Made by a program: the position numbers and the translations under genes. This document shows, in pieces, positions 1-9,534 of a stretch of 64,000 nt of DNA. Where the stretch lies: the NCBI RefSeq assembly GCF_009928485.1, contig NZ_JAABNP010000019.1:1-64000 (forward strand), written 5' to 3'. Every line of letters starts with the position of its first letter. Positions within the stretch are counted from its first letter, which is position 1. Source of the DNA: Clostridium sp. C2-6-12 (GTDB taxonomy: Bacteria > Bacillota > Clostridia > Clostridiales > Clostridiaceae). The notes below the pieces were generated by a model that worked only from the letters and a program-made list of their open reading frames with translations, ran no database searches and was not told the DNA's origin.

Positions 1-149
1 ACTATTGAAGTTATTTCTTTTATTACTTCATTAAAGTCTCTTCCTTCTTTTGCTACTAATGATGGATTTGTTGTTACTCCACAAATTACTCCCATTTCAT
101 TTGCTTCTTTAATGTGTTCTACATTTGCTGTGTCTAAGAAAAATCTCAT
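1..149 (-). CDS. tal: Transaldolase (TalC/MipB-type), N-terminal part, cut by window edge
   Basis: The first 49 or so codons read [16 protein letters not shown], then a [13 protein letters not shown] motif. This is the start of the small transaldolase/fructose-6-phosphate aldolase family, a TIM-barrel enzyme of about 215 residues. A GGGGGAT ribosome site precedes the ATG at 149. It lies downstream of xylR and reads the same way as the xylose genes. Transaldolase moves a dihydroxyacetone unit in the non-oxidative pentose phosphate pathway, the step that follows xylulose 5-phosphate formation. The rest of the gene lies outside the window. Transaldolase and F6P aldolase cannot be separated from this part alone; the pathway context favours transaldolase. 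Confidence 0.88.
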   Translation of the reverse strand, partial: MRFFLDTANVEHIKEANEMGVICGVTTNPSLVAKEGRDFNEVIKEITSI

Positions 150-169
150 TTTAACATCCCCCTGAAATT

Positions 170-193
170 CAGTTAACAGCTTCGAGTTAACTG
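170..193 (-). promoter_or_regulatory. Inverted repeat just upstream of the transaldolase RBS
   Basis: CAGTTAAC (170-177) and GTTAACTG (186-193) form a perfect 8-bp inverted repeat with an 8-nt spacer, ending about 20 nt before the transaldolase start. It could be an operator or a leader hairpin. The rest of the 150-434 gap is AT-rich with nothing else I recognise. Confidence 0.4.
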
Positions 194-434
194 TTACTAT
201 TTATTTTTTACTAATTGATAATGAATAATATTCAAGTAAATACATGTTATTTATTTTATACATTCTATAAGACCTTATAAATACATTTTCTTAAAACTAT
301 CCATCATCTTATATTTATTAAAAGGTTCACCTTATTTGAGTCACTTTAACTCTAAGACTTACCTCTAAATAACTTTATACTCACAACTTCAAAAATATGT
401 TTTTAAAATTTATTTAATAAGTTTACAAATAGAT

Positions 435-454
435 AGAGTAGCTTTCACTACTCT
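435..454 (-). terminator. Short terminator-like hairpin after xylR
   Basis: AGAGTAG/CTACTCT arms with a 6-nt loop lie directly after the xylR stop codon. On the minus strand they are followed by an imperfect T-rich tail (ATCTATTTG). The stem is short, so termination may be partial. Confidence 0.45.
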
Positions 455-455
455 T

Positions 456-1604
456 TTATTTAATTTCTAAAAATTCTTCAATAGGCATCATAGCTGCTCC
501 TAATAAATATGCTTCTTTATAATCGGCTATAGATATAGTACAGTTGTTTTCATCTGTAAATAAATTATCTTTATAAATATTCTTTTTCAAAATATCTATT
601 TTATCATTTAACAAATTATTTATATCTCCACCTATAATTACAATGTTAGGATCTAATAACATAATTAAATTGGATATTCCCATGCCTAATATTTTCAAAT
701 ATTTATCTATAACTTTTTTTGTAGCTGGATCTCCTTTTAAATACAATTCTTCAAATTCTTCAATATCTGATATGTTGTCTGAAGACATATCATTGTAGCT
801 TTCTATTAACGAATTCATAGAAGTGTATGCTTCTAAGCATCCTTTAGCTCCACATTTGCACTTTTTGCCGCTTATAGCAACTTTTATATGTCCAAATTCT
901 CCTGATGAATTATTATCGCCTCTATATATTTTTCCATTTATGATTATTCCAAGGCCTAATCCATCTGTTATAGAGATATACAGCAGATTTTTCAATACAT
1001 CTCTTCTGTTTAAAAACTCATAATATGCTGATAGATTTGCTTCATTATCTACATATATAGGTACATTTAAATATTCAAATCTTGCCTTTAAATTAAAATC
1101 TTTAACTCCAAGCAAATATGAATATTTTATTATCCCTTCTTGAAAATCTACAGTTCCAGGCAATGAAAAGCCTACTCCTAGCAGTTTCTCTGAGTCTAAA
1201 CTATGTTTCTTCATTACTAAATCTATGTTTTCTTTAATGATTTCAATTAGATTTTCTATTCCATTATTTTTATGTCTTAGTTTTATATTTTCAATAATTT
1301 CTTTCTTTAAGTTAACTAAGGTTATTTTTATATGATTAGGTGTTAAAGCAATTCCAATTGAGTATCGGCAATTTTCACTTAACTTTATTGCAATTGCTTT
1401 TCTCCCACCTGTTGATTCTAAATGTCTAACATCTTCTACTATACCTTCATTTTTTAGTTCAGTAATATTAGTAGAAACTGTAGTTATACTTATATCTAAA
1501 ATTCTTGAAATATCTAATTTAGTAATTTCACTTTTTTCTAATAATAATCCAATTATCTTTTTTCTATTTGTTTCTTTTATTTTGCTATGATTTACTTCTA
1601 TCAA
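456..1604 (-). CDS. xylR: ROK-family transcriptional repressor, XylR
   Basis: N-terminal winged helix-turn-helix (KIKETNRKKIIGLLLEKSE, then a recognition-helix region with DISITTVSTNITEL) joined to a ROK sugar-kinase-like domain. The ROK zinc motif CKCGAKGCLE and a C-terminal glycine-rich DPNIVIIGGDI segment are present. XylR proteins of this family repress xylose genes and release DNA on binding xylose. It is the last regulator gene of the xylA-xylB-xylR run. I chose the TTG at 1604 because AGAGGAG lies about 11 nt upstream and homologues begin near IEVNHSKIKE. ATG codons at 1625 and 1640 are in frame but lack a ribosome site. The pentose specificity is inferred from the neighbours. Confidence 0.88.
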   Translation of the reverse strand: MIEVNHSKIKETNRKKIIGLLLEKSEITKLDISRILDISITTVSTNITELKNEGIVEDVRHLESTGGRKAIAIKLSENCRYSIGIALTPNHIKITLVNLKKEIIENIKLRHKNNGIENLIEIIKENIDLVMKKHSLDSEKLLGVGFSLPGTVDFQEGIIKYSYLLGVKDFNLKARFEYLNVPIYVDNEANLSAYYEFLNRRDVLKNLLYISITDGLGLGIIINGKIYRGDNNSSGEFGHIKVAISGKKCKCGAKGCLEAYTSMNSLIESYNDMSSDNISDIEEFEELYLKGDPATKKVIDKYLKILGMGISNLIMLLDPNIVIIGGDINNLLNDKIDILKKNIYKDNLFTDENNCTISIADYKEAYLLGAAMMPIEEFLEIK

Positions 1605-1676
1605 ATTTGATAATACTCCTCTCATCCATAATATAAACAATTATAGCCTCATTTAAATAATATCACTATTATTGTT

Positions 1677-1718
1677 TTTGTTGAAGTATTGATAATTTAC
1701 TATAAATACTTCAACAAA
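1677..1718 (-). promoter_or_regulatory. 14-bp perfect inverted repeat between xylB and xylR
   Basis: TTTGTTGAAGTATT (1677-1690) is repeated inverted as AATACTTCAACAAA (1705-1718) with a 14-nt spacer. It lies about 75 nt upstream of xylR. On the minus strand no T-run follows, so it looks more like a regulator-binding site (autoregulation of xylR) or an mRNA-processing hairpin than a terminator. Confidence 0.5.
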
Positions 1719-1790
1719 TAATATTTATAACTACGTATTATCAATATATAAATAGATATTTAAAGCAATTACAAGTATACTAAATTATTT

Positions 1791-3293
1791 TTAAATATCT
1801 TTAATTCTAGGATATGATGAATTATATACTTCATAAACCTTAGAATATACTTCTTTTAAATCTGCATTTGGCTCTACTTTTAAATTACCTTTTACAATTT
1901 TACTGCAAGCATCTTCAACTGATTCATATATTCCAGCTCCAACTCCTGCAAGTATTGCTACTCCAAGTGCACCACCTTCAGATGCTTTAACTGTAGTTAA
2001 CGCATATCCAAAAATGTCAGCTAAGATTTGTCTCCATATAGCACTTTCAGCACCACCGCCGCTTACTCTTATTTCATCGATGTTAACCTTCATATCTTCA
2101 ATAAGGTCTAAACAGTTCTTTAAGCTAAAGCTTACGCCTTCAAGTATACTTCTTACAAAATCATCATGATTGTTTATTAATGTTACGCCTAAAAATGCAC
2201 CTTTTACATTTGGATCTATATGAGGAGTTCTTTCTCCCATAAGATATGGTAAATACACTATTCCATTAGCACCTGGTTTAGAAGCTGCTGCTTTTTCTGT
2301 TAAGATATCATAAATATCTCTTCCTGATTTTTCACTTTCTTCAACTTCTTTAGCACAGAAAGTTCTCTTGAACCAATTTAATGAAAGTCCAGCTCCTTGA
2401 GTAACCCCCATTATATGCCACTTACCTGGTACTGCATGACATAAAGTATGAACTCTTCCTTCTTTATCAAATCTAGGTGTATCAGTTGCAGCAAATACAA
2501 CACCTGAAGTACCTATTGTTGTTGATATAATTCCTTCACTTACTATTCCATTTCCTATAGCTCCTGCTGCTTGGTCTCCTGCTCCTCCAACAACTGGTGT
2601 ATCTATAGCTAAATTTGTTAATTTAGCAGCTTCTTCTGAAACATGTCCACTAACTACTACTGATTCATAAACATCTGCTAAGATATTCTTATCTATGTTT
2701 AAATCTTTAAGAAGTTCATCGCTCCAGTTTCTAGTGTTAATATCTAACATTTGCATTCCACTGGCATCAGATACTTCTGTAGCAAAGACATTGGTTAATT
2801 TAAATCTGATATAGTCTTTTGGTAAAAGTATTTTATAGATTTTTTCATAATTTTCTGGTTCATTATTTCTAACCCATAATAATTTTGAAAGAGTAAATCC
2901 AGTTAAAGCAGGGTTTCCTGTTATTTTAATTAATCTTTCTTTTCCTATAACTTCTGTCATGTAGTCGCATTCTTTTTCTGTTCTTTGATCACACCAAATT
3001 ATAGAATTTCTAATTACTTTATGATCTTTGTCTACCATAACAAGTCCATGCATTTGTCCACTTAAACCGATACCCTTAATATCAGAAGCTTGTACACCAC
3101 TTTTTTCAATAACATCCTTTATTCCTTTAACACATGCTTCCCACCAGTCCTCTGGATTTTGTTCTGCCCAGCCTACTTGTGGTTGAAATAAATCATAACC
3201 ATATGTGGCAGTTTTTATTGTTGTTCCTGCTTCATCAAATAATGCTGTTTTTGTTCCTGATGTCCCAATGTCTAAGCCCAGTAAATATCTCAT
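1791..3293 (-). CDS. xylB: Xylulokinase
   Basis: Full-length FGGY-family sugar kinase (500 residues, the usual length). The N-terminal phosphate-binding segment is LGLDIGTSGTKTALFD and the substrate region WCDQRT. The C-terminal FGGY signature reads VSGGGAESAIWRQILADIFG. It phosphorylates D-xylulose to xylulose 5-phosphate in the cytoplasm. It starts 42 nt after the xylA stop with AGGAGAG upstream of the ATG, so the two are very likely cotranscribed and coupled in one isomerase-kinase pathway. Confidence 0.95.
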   Translation of the reverse strand: MRYLLGLDIGTSGTKTALFDEAGTTIKTATYGYDLFQPQVGWAEQNPEDWWEACVKGIKDVIEKSGVQASDIKGIGLSGQMHGLVMVDKDHKVIRNSIIWCDQRTEKECDYMTEVIGKERLIKITGNPALTGFTLSKLLWVRNNEPENYEKIYKILLPKDYIRFKLTNVFATEVSDASGMQMLDINTRNWSDELLKDLNIDKNILADVYESVVVSGHVSEEAAKLTNLAIDTPVVGGAGDQAAGAIGNGIVSEGIISTTIGTSGVVFAATDTPRFDKEGRVHTLCHAVPGKWHIMGVTQGAGLSLNWFKRTFCAKEVEESEKSGRDIYDILTEKAAASKPGANGIVYLPYLMGERTPHIDPNVKGAFLGVTLINNHDDFVRSILEGVSFSLKNCLDLIEDMKVNIDEIRVSGGGAESAIWRQILADIFGYALTTVKASEGGALGVAILAGVGAGIYESVEDACSKIVKGNLKVEPNADLKEVYSKVYEVYNSSYPRIKDI

Positions 3294-3335
3294 TTAATAT
3301 CTCTCCTAATTTATAAAAATTTTATTTAATATCTA

Positions 3336-4655
3336 TTAATTTTCAAAAATATATTGATTAACAATAGCTTCTAGTAGCTCTTGTCTTCCTGATTTATTAA
3401 CTATCTCATTGTTTTTCAATGCATATGCTTCTAATTCTTTAAGACCAACTTTACCTTCAACTATTTCTTTACCAATTCCTTCATTAAAGCTTGCATACTT
3501 ATCCTTTATAAAGTTTTCTAATTCACCATTTTCTAATAGCTTATGAGCTACTTTTAATCCTTTAGCAAAAGTATCCATTCCTGCTATATAAGCTAAGAAT
3601 AAATCTTCTTTTTCAAATGATGCTCTTCTTACTTTAGCATCAAAGTTAACTCCACCTGGTGCAAGTCCTCCATTTTTAAGAATTTCATACATAGCTAAAG
3701 TAGCATCGTATATGTTTGTTGGGAATTGATCTGTATCCCATCCAAGCATTGGATCTCCTTGGTTAGCATCGATACTTCCTAAGAAATTATTGATTCTTGC
3801 AAAATTAAGTTCATGTTGGAATGTATGTTGTGCTAAAGTAGCATGGTTTGCTTCAATGTTAACTTTAAAATATTGATCTAGGTTATACTTTTTAAGGAAT
3901 CCTAAAACTGTTGCAGTATCAAAGTCATATTGGTGCTTTGTTGGTTCCTTTGGTTTTGGTTCTATTAAAAATTGACCAGTAAAGCCAATTTCTTTAGCAT
4001 AATCAACAGCCATTTGAAGTAATCTAGCAAAGTTATCTAATTCTAATCCCATATCAGTGTTTAATAATGTTTCATAACCTTCACGTCCGCCCCAGAAAAC
4101 ATAATTTTCTCCGCCTAATTCTTTTGTTACTTCAAGAGCTTTCTTAATTTGTGCTGCTGCATAAGCAAATACATCGGCATTACAGCTAGTTCCAGCACCA
4201 TGAACATATCTTGGATTAGTGAAACAATTTGCTGTTCCCCATAAAAGCTTTTTATTATATTTTTTCATCAACTCTTTACATAAAGCTACTATTTCATCTA
4301 AATTTTCATTAGTTTCTTGTAATGTTTCTCCTTCTGGAGCAATATCTCTATCATGGAAACAAAAATATTCTATATTTAGCTTGTCCATTAATTCAAAAGC
4401 TGCTTCCATTCTTGCTTTAGCTAAATCCATTGGATTTGTTACATCATCCCATGGACGTTGCATAGTTCCAGCGCCAAATGGATCTCCTCCATTAGCAGTT
4501 AATGTATGCCAATAAGATAAGGAAAATCTTAGATGTTCTTTCATGGTTTTATCACCAATCACTTCATCTGGATTATAGTATTTGAATGAATATGGATTTT
4601 TAGAACTAGGTCCTTCAAAATTTACTTTTTTTACATTTTCAAAATATTCTCTCAT
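3336..4655 (-). CDS. xylA: Xylose isomerase
   Basis: 439-residue class II xylose isomerase. The metal and substrate regions are clear: [22 protein letters not shown] (a family signature), [15 protein letters not shown] and an SIDANQGD segment with metal-binding acids. It converts D-xylose to D-xylulose. It starts with GAGGAGG before the ATG and is preceded by a readable promoter at 4751-4779. First gene of the xylA-xylB-xylR unit. Confidence 0.97.
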   Translation of the reverse strand: MREYFENVKKVNFEGPSSKNPYSFKYYNPDEVIGDKTMKEHLRFSLSYWHTLTANGGDPFGAGTMQRPWDDVTNPMDLAKARMEAAFELMDKLNIEYFCFHDRDIAPEGETLQETNENLDEIVALCKELMKKYNKKLLWGTANCFTNPRYVHGAGTSCNADVFAYAAAQIKKALEVTKELGGENYVFWGGREGYETLLNTDMGLELDNFARLLQMAVDYAKEIGFTGQFLIEPKPKEPTKHQYDFDTATVLGFLKKYNLDQYFKVNIEANHATLAQHTFQHELNFARINNFLGSIDANQGDPMLGWDTDQFPTNIYDATLAMYEILKNGGLAPGGVNFDAKVRRASFEKEDLFLAYIAGMDTFAKGLKVAHKLLENGELENFIKDKYASFNEGIGKEIVEGKVGLKELEAYALKNNEIVNKSGRQELLEAIVNQYIFEN

Positions 4656-4750
4656 TGTAATAACCTCCTCATATTATTTGTTTAGCATAAATTTGTGTTT
4701 GTAACTTAACGTAATTTAAAATGACTTTTTAAATGTCTTTTAATAAGTTT

Positions 4751-4779
4751 ATTTTACTTCTATTTTCATTTCTCGTCAA
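4751..4779 (-). promoter_or_regulatory. Sigma-A-type promoter of xylA
   Basis: On the minus strand, TTGACG (4774-4779) and TAAAAT (4751-4756) are separated by exactly 17 nt. The expected start is about 85-90 nt before the xylA ATG, leaving an AT-rich leader that could hold an operator. Confidence 0.65.
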
Positions 4780-4787
4780 TATATTTT

Positions 4788-4803
4788 AGTAAACTTTTTC
4801 ACA
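4788..4803 (-). promoter_or_regulatory. Near-cre site upstream of the xylA promoter
   Basis: Minus strand TGTGAAAAAGTTTACT fits the CcpA cre pattern (WTGNAANCGNWNNCW) with the core CG changed to AG. It lies directly upstream of the -35 box. A similar site overlaps the xylF -35 region. CcpA control of xylose genes is common in Firmicutes; binding here is inference. Confidence 0.35.
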
Positions 4804-4825
4804 ATTATTTTTTTAAATATTTTAT

Positions 4826-6541
4826 CTATATTTTAAACTTGCCAACTAGTTCATCAAGCTCATTAGAAAGCTCTGCTTGATTAATTGAAGATATTGAAGC
4901 TTCTCCAATAGCCACTGTGATCTCATTTATAGTTTTTGATATTTCTTCTGTGTTAATTTCAGATGTTTTAGCAATTTCCAATACATTTTGAATAGAATCT
5001 CTAACTTGAACAACCACCCGGTCAATTTGTTTTGAAGAATCAGCAAATTTCTCAATAAGATTATGCATAAGTTCAGCATCTTTTTCATATTTAATTCCTG
5101 TATTCATAAGCATTTCATAACTAGGTTTTACATCTTCAGCCATAAACTCTAAAACATCTTGGCCACTTTTAGACAAGCTGTTAAATGCTTCTTCAACTTG
5201 AAATACCATATTTTGAATTTTAATTGCAGCTTCTGAAGATTGTTTAGCAAGTTTTTTTACTTCATCAGCAACTACTGAAAAACCTTTCCCTTGTTCACCA
5301 GCTCTTGATGCTTCTATGGAAGCATTTAAGGCTAGCAAATTTGTCTCTTCAGCTATCTCTCCAATAGAAACTGTCATTTCTTTCACCTGTTCTACAATCT
5401 TTGAATCTTCTATAGCTTTTAAAATATTAGAACGATTTTCATTATAAATCAAATTGTTCTTTTCTATGTTGTTCAAAGCTCTATCTTTTATATCTGCTGC
5501 ATTTTTATGTATTTCACTTATAGATATTGCTGCATCTTTTGCATTTTTAGCAAGGCTATTAGTTGTTCTGCTTATTTCTTTTGTAGAAACAGTTACCCTT
5601 TGGGTAGTAGCACTTAAATCCCGTGTTCCTTTAGATATTAAATTAACAGCTTCATTGACAATTTCCATTTTAGATGATATTTCTTGGGTTGTAGCAGATA
5701 ATTCTTCACTTGCTGTACTTATATTTTTTGTTCTATTAATAACTTGAATTATTAGATTCCTTATACTTTCAGCCGCATTATTTAAACCTTTTGAAAGATT
5801 TCCTATTTCATCTTTTGAATTAATATTTATATTTTTAGTTAAATCACACTCTCCAAGCGCTTGACCAAATATTAAAACCTTATTTACTTGTTTTGAAATC
5901 ATTAAAGATATTGTTAACCCTAAAATAATTGCAAAACAAAAACCTAATATTACAATTAAAATTGCAAGAAATAATGATGTTCTATAAGTTGAATTACTGG
6001 CTTGATTAAATTCATCAGCAGCTTTAGTATTCTTTTCTATTAAACTACTTAAATTTCCATAGGCTTTTTCTCTAGCTTCATTAACACTAATCATACTCTT
6101 TTCAGCTTCAGTATATTTATTGTCATGAACAAAGTTAATGACCTTATTACATTCAGCCAAATATATCCTCATATTTTCTTTTAACTCTAAAAAAATTTCC
6201 TTATCTGCTTCTGGAAGTAACGTACTTTCATATTTATCAATCAATAAATAGTTTTCATTAATCAACGAATATATTTCTTTTTCCAAAGTATCTTTCTTTT
6301 GATCTTTATCTTTTCCATAAACAAGCTCCAATAAATCAGCTCTCATATCTGCATAATTTTGCTTTATGGTTGTTAAATACTTTATTGTTTCAAAATTATA
6401 ATCATGCATTGAAACTCCATTAGAATTAACAGTGTTCATATTATAAATTCCAACAAACCCAACAACTCCTATTAGTATTGCAATTACTATAAATGCAGAT
6501 ATTAATTTTTGTGCTATTTTTAAATTCCTAAAATAGTTCAT
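4826..6541 (-). CDS. Methyl-accepting chemotaxis protein in the xylose locus
   Basis: 571-residue chemoreceptor. TM1 is about residues 12-34, followed by a four-helix-bundle sensor region to about 183, TM2 about 184-212, a HAMP region to about 265, and a long coiled-coil signalling domain. The conserved hairpin tip contains [20 protein letters not shown] and [15 protein letters not shown]. It lies between xylFGH and xylA on the same strand. The position suggests it signals taxis to xylose or to the sugar-loaded binding protein, but the ligand cannot be read from the sequence. A hairpin separates it from xylH, so expression may be only partly linked. Confidence 0.93.
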   Translation of the reverse strand: MNYFRNLKIAQKLISAFIVIAILIGVVGFVGIYNMNTVNSNGVSMHDYNFETIKYLTTIKQNYADMRADLLELVYGKDKDQKKDTLEKEIYSLINENYLLIDKYESTLLPEADKEIFLELKENMRIYLAECNKVINFVHDNKYTEAEKSMISVNEAREKAYGNLSSLIEKNTKAADEFNQASNSTYRTSLFLAILIVILGFCFAIILGLTISLMISKQVNKVLIFGQALGECDLTKNININSKDEIGNLSKGLNNAAESIRNLIIQVINRTKNISTASEELSATTQEISSKMEIVNEAVNLISKGTRDLSATTQRVTVSTKEISRTTNSLAKNAKDAAISISEIHKNAADIKDRALNNIEKNNLIYNENRSNILKAIEDSKIVEQVKEMTVSIGEIAEETNLLALNASIEASRAGEQGKGFSVVADEVKKLAKQSSEAAIKIQNMVFQVEEAFNSLSKSGQDVLEFMAEDVKPSYEMLMNTGIKYEKDAELMHNLIEKFADSSKQIDRVVVQVRDSIQNVLEIAKTSEINTEEISKTINEITVAIGEASISSINQAELSNELDELVGKFKI

Positions 6542-6631
6542 AAATACATCCCCTTATATTTAAACCATACTAGAATGATATTTACTGAATTTATATTATG
6601 AAATCATACTAGAAATCTACTTGTAAATTCA

Positions 6632-6679
6632 TATAACAGCAGATAATTTTATTTTAAAATAAGACTACCTGCTGCTATA
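6632..6679 (-). terminator. Hairpin between xylH and the chemoreceptor gene
   Basis: TATAACAGCAG (6632-6642) pairs with CTGCTGCTATA (6669-6679) with one G-T-type mismatch. The loop is AT-rich and contains a smaller palindrome. No strong T-tract follows on the minus strand, so it may attenuate or protect the xylFGH message rather than end it completely. Confidence 0.45.
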
Positions 6680-6720
6680 TAAAAAATACATTATTTATTC
6701 ATTTCTTATTATTTAACTAA

Positions 6721-7890
6721 TTACTTTTTATTTTTAGATGATATATCCATCCATACAGCAATTAATAAAATTAATCCTTTAACAATATATTGCCAAAATG
6801 TTGGAGTATTCATCATACTCATACCATTATCTATACTTGCCATAACTAGCGCTCCAACTAAAGCCCCAACTACTGTACCACTTCCACCAGCTAAGCTAGC
6901 GCCACCAATAACACATGATGCTATTGCATCCATTTCTGCATTTTGTCCTGCTGAAACTGAACCTGCATTTAATCTTGTTGTAAGAAGTATTCCTGCAACT
7001 GCACAAAGTAAACCAAGCACTGAATATATAACTATAATGTGTTTCTTTACATTAATACCTGATAATCTTGCTGCATCTCTATTTCCACCAATTCCATATA
7101 CTCTTCTACCAAATATAGTTTTTGTTCCTACAAATCCAAGAATTAAAGCTAATACTAACATTATAAATGCTGGTATTGGAAAACCTTGATAATCATTAAG
7201 AATTACTACTAAGGCTAAGGATACAACTCCAATTCCTACTATTGTTAATACATCAACAATCATTGGTTTCACATCAATATTATATTTGATCTTATTTTTT
7301 CTGTTATTTAAGATTAAATATGCTGAACCTACAATTGCTAAAACCACTAAGACATAACCAAAAGCTGTTGGAAGATATGCTTGTCCAATTGCTTTAAAAT
7401 CTGCTGATAATGGTGCTACAGTATTTCCACCTGTAATTCCTATTAGTATTCCTCTAAAAACAAGCATACTTGCTAATGTTACTATAAAAGAAGGAACATT
7501 TCTAAAAGCAATCCAATATCCATTCCAAGCTCCCATTAGTACACCAAGTATTATTGTTATTACTACTGTTGGAACTACTGAAAACCCAAACCATACATTT
7601 AATATTGCTGCAACTCCACCAAGTAACCCGAGGGTTGATCCTGCTGAAAGATCAATTTCGCCTAAGATGATTACAAAAACCATACCTATTGCAAGAACAC
7701 CTGTAATTGACATCTGTCTAAAAAGGTTAGATAAATTTCTTGTTGTTAAGAAATTACCATCAGTTAAAATTGTAAACAAAACCCATATTGCTGCTGTTGC
7801 TATTAAAATTGTTGTCATCTTAGATTTAAATATTACATTTAATCCAAACTTCTTATCTTTTTCTGAATCTATACTTTTACTTAATTGCAT
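6721..7890 (-). CDS. xylH: Xylose ABC transporter permease
   Basis: 389-residue integral membrane protein of the ribose/xylose permease family (BPD_transp_2), with about ten hydrophobic segments. Family motifs visible are GEIDLSAGSTLGLLGG and, near the C-terminus, GGASLAGGSGTVVGALVG. The longer loop about residues 190-205 before a central membrane segment is typical of XylH. It starts 2 nt after the xylG stop. It forms the membrane channel for XylF-delivered sugar with XylG as ATPase. Confidence 0.93.
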   Translation of the reverse strand: MQLSKSIDSEKDKKFGLNVIFKSKMTTILIATAAIWVLFTILTDGNFLTTRNLSNLFRQMSITGVLAIGMVFVIILGEIDLSAGSTLGLLGGVAAILNVWFGFSVVPTVVITIILGVLMGAWNGYWIAFRNVPSFIVTLASMLVFRGILIGITGGNTVAPLSADFKAIGQAYLPTAFGYVLVVLAIVGSAYLILNNRKNKIKYNIDVKPMIVDVLTIVGIGVVSLALVVILNDYQGFPIPAFIMLVLALILGFVGTKTIFGRRVYGIGGNRDAARLSGINVKKHIIVIYSVLGLLCAVAGILLTTRLNAGSVSAGQNAEMDAIASCVIGGASLAGGSGTVVGALVGALVMASIDNGMSMMNTPTFWQYIVKGLILLIAVWMDISSKNKK

Positions 7891-7892
7891 TT

Positions 7893-9470
7893 CTAAATCC
7901 CTCCTACAGTACTTATAACTTCTTCATGATAATTTCCGTTTGTATCTTCATTCTTTTTACCTACAGAATATTTCATAATTTCTTCTTGTGTTAAACCATT
8001 ATTCACTAAGCTAGCTTTTATTTCACCTTCATTCATTACCAATACTCTATCACTGATTCCCAAAACTTCTGGAAGCTCTGATGAAACCATTATTATAGAA
8101 ATACCTTGTTTAGCTAATTTAAAAATAAGCTTATAAATTTCATATTTAGCTCCAACATCAATTCCTCTAGTTGGTTCATCTAATATTAATATTTTAGGCT
8201 CAGCCAAAAGATTTTTTGCAAGTATTACCTTTTGCTGATTTCCACCACTTAAATTCTTTATTGCCAATTCAGTTGTTGCAGTTTTGATTTTTATTTCATC
8301 GATATAATGAAGAACATCCATCATTTCTTTATCATTATCTATAACATTCAAACCTTTTTTATATTTTAATAAATTACTTATTGTCATATTTTTAGCTACG
8401 CTCATGCCTGCAATTATTCCATCTTTTTTTCTGTCTTCAGGAACCATGGCTATTCCCTTACTTAAAGCGTCACTAGGATTTTTTATGTTAATTTTTTTAC
8501 CTTCAAAATATACTTCCCCATTCTTTTCTCCTTGAAAGCTTCCATATATACTTGCTACCATTTCTGTTCTTCCAGAACCAACAAGTCCTGAAATCCCAAG
8601 TATTTCTCCTCTTTTTAAAGTAAAACTTGCATTTTTAACTCTCTTAATATTTTTATTAAATGGATCTAAAACATTAAAATTCTTAATTTCAAAAAATTCT
8701 TCACCTATTTCATGGTCTTCTCTTGGAAATAAATTTTTCATTTCTCTTCCAACCATCATTTGAACTAATTTATCTTGATCTATTTCTTTAATAGGAACTT
8801 GTCCTATAGTTGACCCATCTCTGATTACAGTAACGTTGTCACATATTCTTGTAACCTCATTAAGTTTATGTGAAATATAAATACATGTAACTCCATCTCT
8901 CTTTAAATCTTCTAAAATTCCCATTAATACTTCTACTTCCCCTTCACTTAAAGAAGCAGAGGGCTCATCTAAAATTAATAATTTAGCATTTTTAGATAAA
9001 GCTTTTGCAATTTCTACTAATTGTTGATGTCCTATACCTAAATCACCAGCTCTAGTAAGAGGACTTACATTTAATTTAACTCTATTTAAAAGTTCATTTG
9101 TCTTATTTAGCTGTTCACTAAAATTAACTAATCCACCTTTACCAATCTCATTACCTATAAAAATATTTTCAGCTATTGATAATTGTTTAATTAGTGCTAA
9201 TTCCTGATGAATAATTGCTATACCAACTCTTTCAGAATCTTTTATGCTTGCTTGATTTAATTCCTTGCCTTCAAAAATTATTTTTCCAGAATAAGAGCCT
9301 GTTGGATGCTCCCCACTTAAAACCTTCATTAAAGTAGATTTTCCTGCTCCATTTTCACCGCAAAGAGCATGAATTTCCCCTTTTTTAACTTTTAAAGACA
9401 CTCCATCTAAGGCCTTTACTCCAAAGAATTCTTTGACTATATCTTTCATTTCCAAAATATACTCGCTCAT
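7893..9470 (-). CDS. xylG: Xylose ABC transporter ATP-binding protein
   Basis: 525-residue double ABC ATPase of the sugar (RbsA/XylG) class. The first domain has Walker A GENGAGKST, the LGIGHQQLVEIAKAL signature region and Walker B LLILDEPSASL. The second has the usual degenerate Walker A (GLVGSGRTE), signature LSGGNQQKV and Walker B ILILDEPTRGID. AAAGGAG lies 12 nt before the ATG. It powers XylH-mediated uptake. The binding-protein gene ends 64 nt upstream, separated by a strong hairpin. Confidence 0.94.
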   Translation of the reverse strand: MSEYILEMKDIVKEFFGVKALDGVSLKVKKGEIHALCGENGAGKSTLMKVLSGEHPTGSYSGKIIFEGKELNQASIKDSERVGIAIIHQELALIKQLSIAENIFIGNEIGKGGLVNFSEQLNKTNELLNRVKLNVSPLTRAGDLGIGHQQLVEIAKALSKNAKLLILDEPSASLSEGEVEVLMGILEDLKRDGVTCIYISHKLNEVTRICDNVTVIRDGSTIGQVPIKEIDQDKLVQMMVGREMKNLFPREDHEIGEEFFEIKNFNVLDPFNKNIKRVKNASFTLKRGEILGISGLVGSGRTEMVASIYGSFQGEKNGEVYFEGKKINIKNPSDALSKGIAMVPEDRKKDGIIAGMSVAKNMTISNLLKYKKGLNVIDNDKEMMDVLHYIDEIKIKTATTELAIKNLSGGNQQKVILAKNLLAEPKILILDEPTRGIDVGAKYEIYKLIFKLAKQGISIIMVSSELPEVLGISDRVLVMNEGEIKASLVNNGLTQEEIMKYSVGKKNEDTNGNYHEEVISTVGGI

Positions 9471-9491
9471 GAAATGCTTAACTCCTTTCCT

Positions 9492-9529
9492 ATATTGGGG
9501 TTTAAAATCATATTTTTAAACCCCAATAT
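9492..9529 (-). terminator. 15-bp perfect hairpin between xylF and xylG
   Basis: ATATTGGGGTTTAAA (9492-9506) is repeated inverted at 9515-9529 with an 8-nt loop, between the xylF stop and the xylG ribosome site. It lacks a clean T-tract. Hairpins in this position commonly protect or attenuate, giving more binding protein than membrane components. Confidence 0.65.
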
Positions 9530-9534
9530 GTTAT

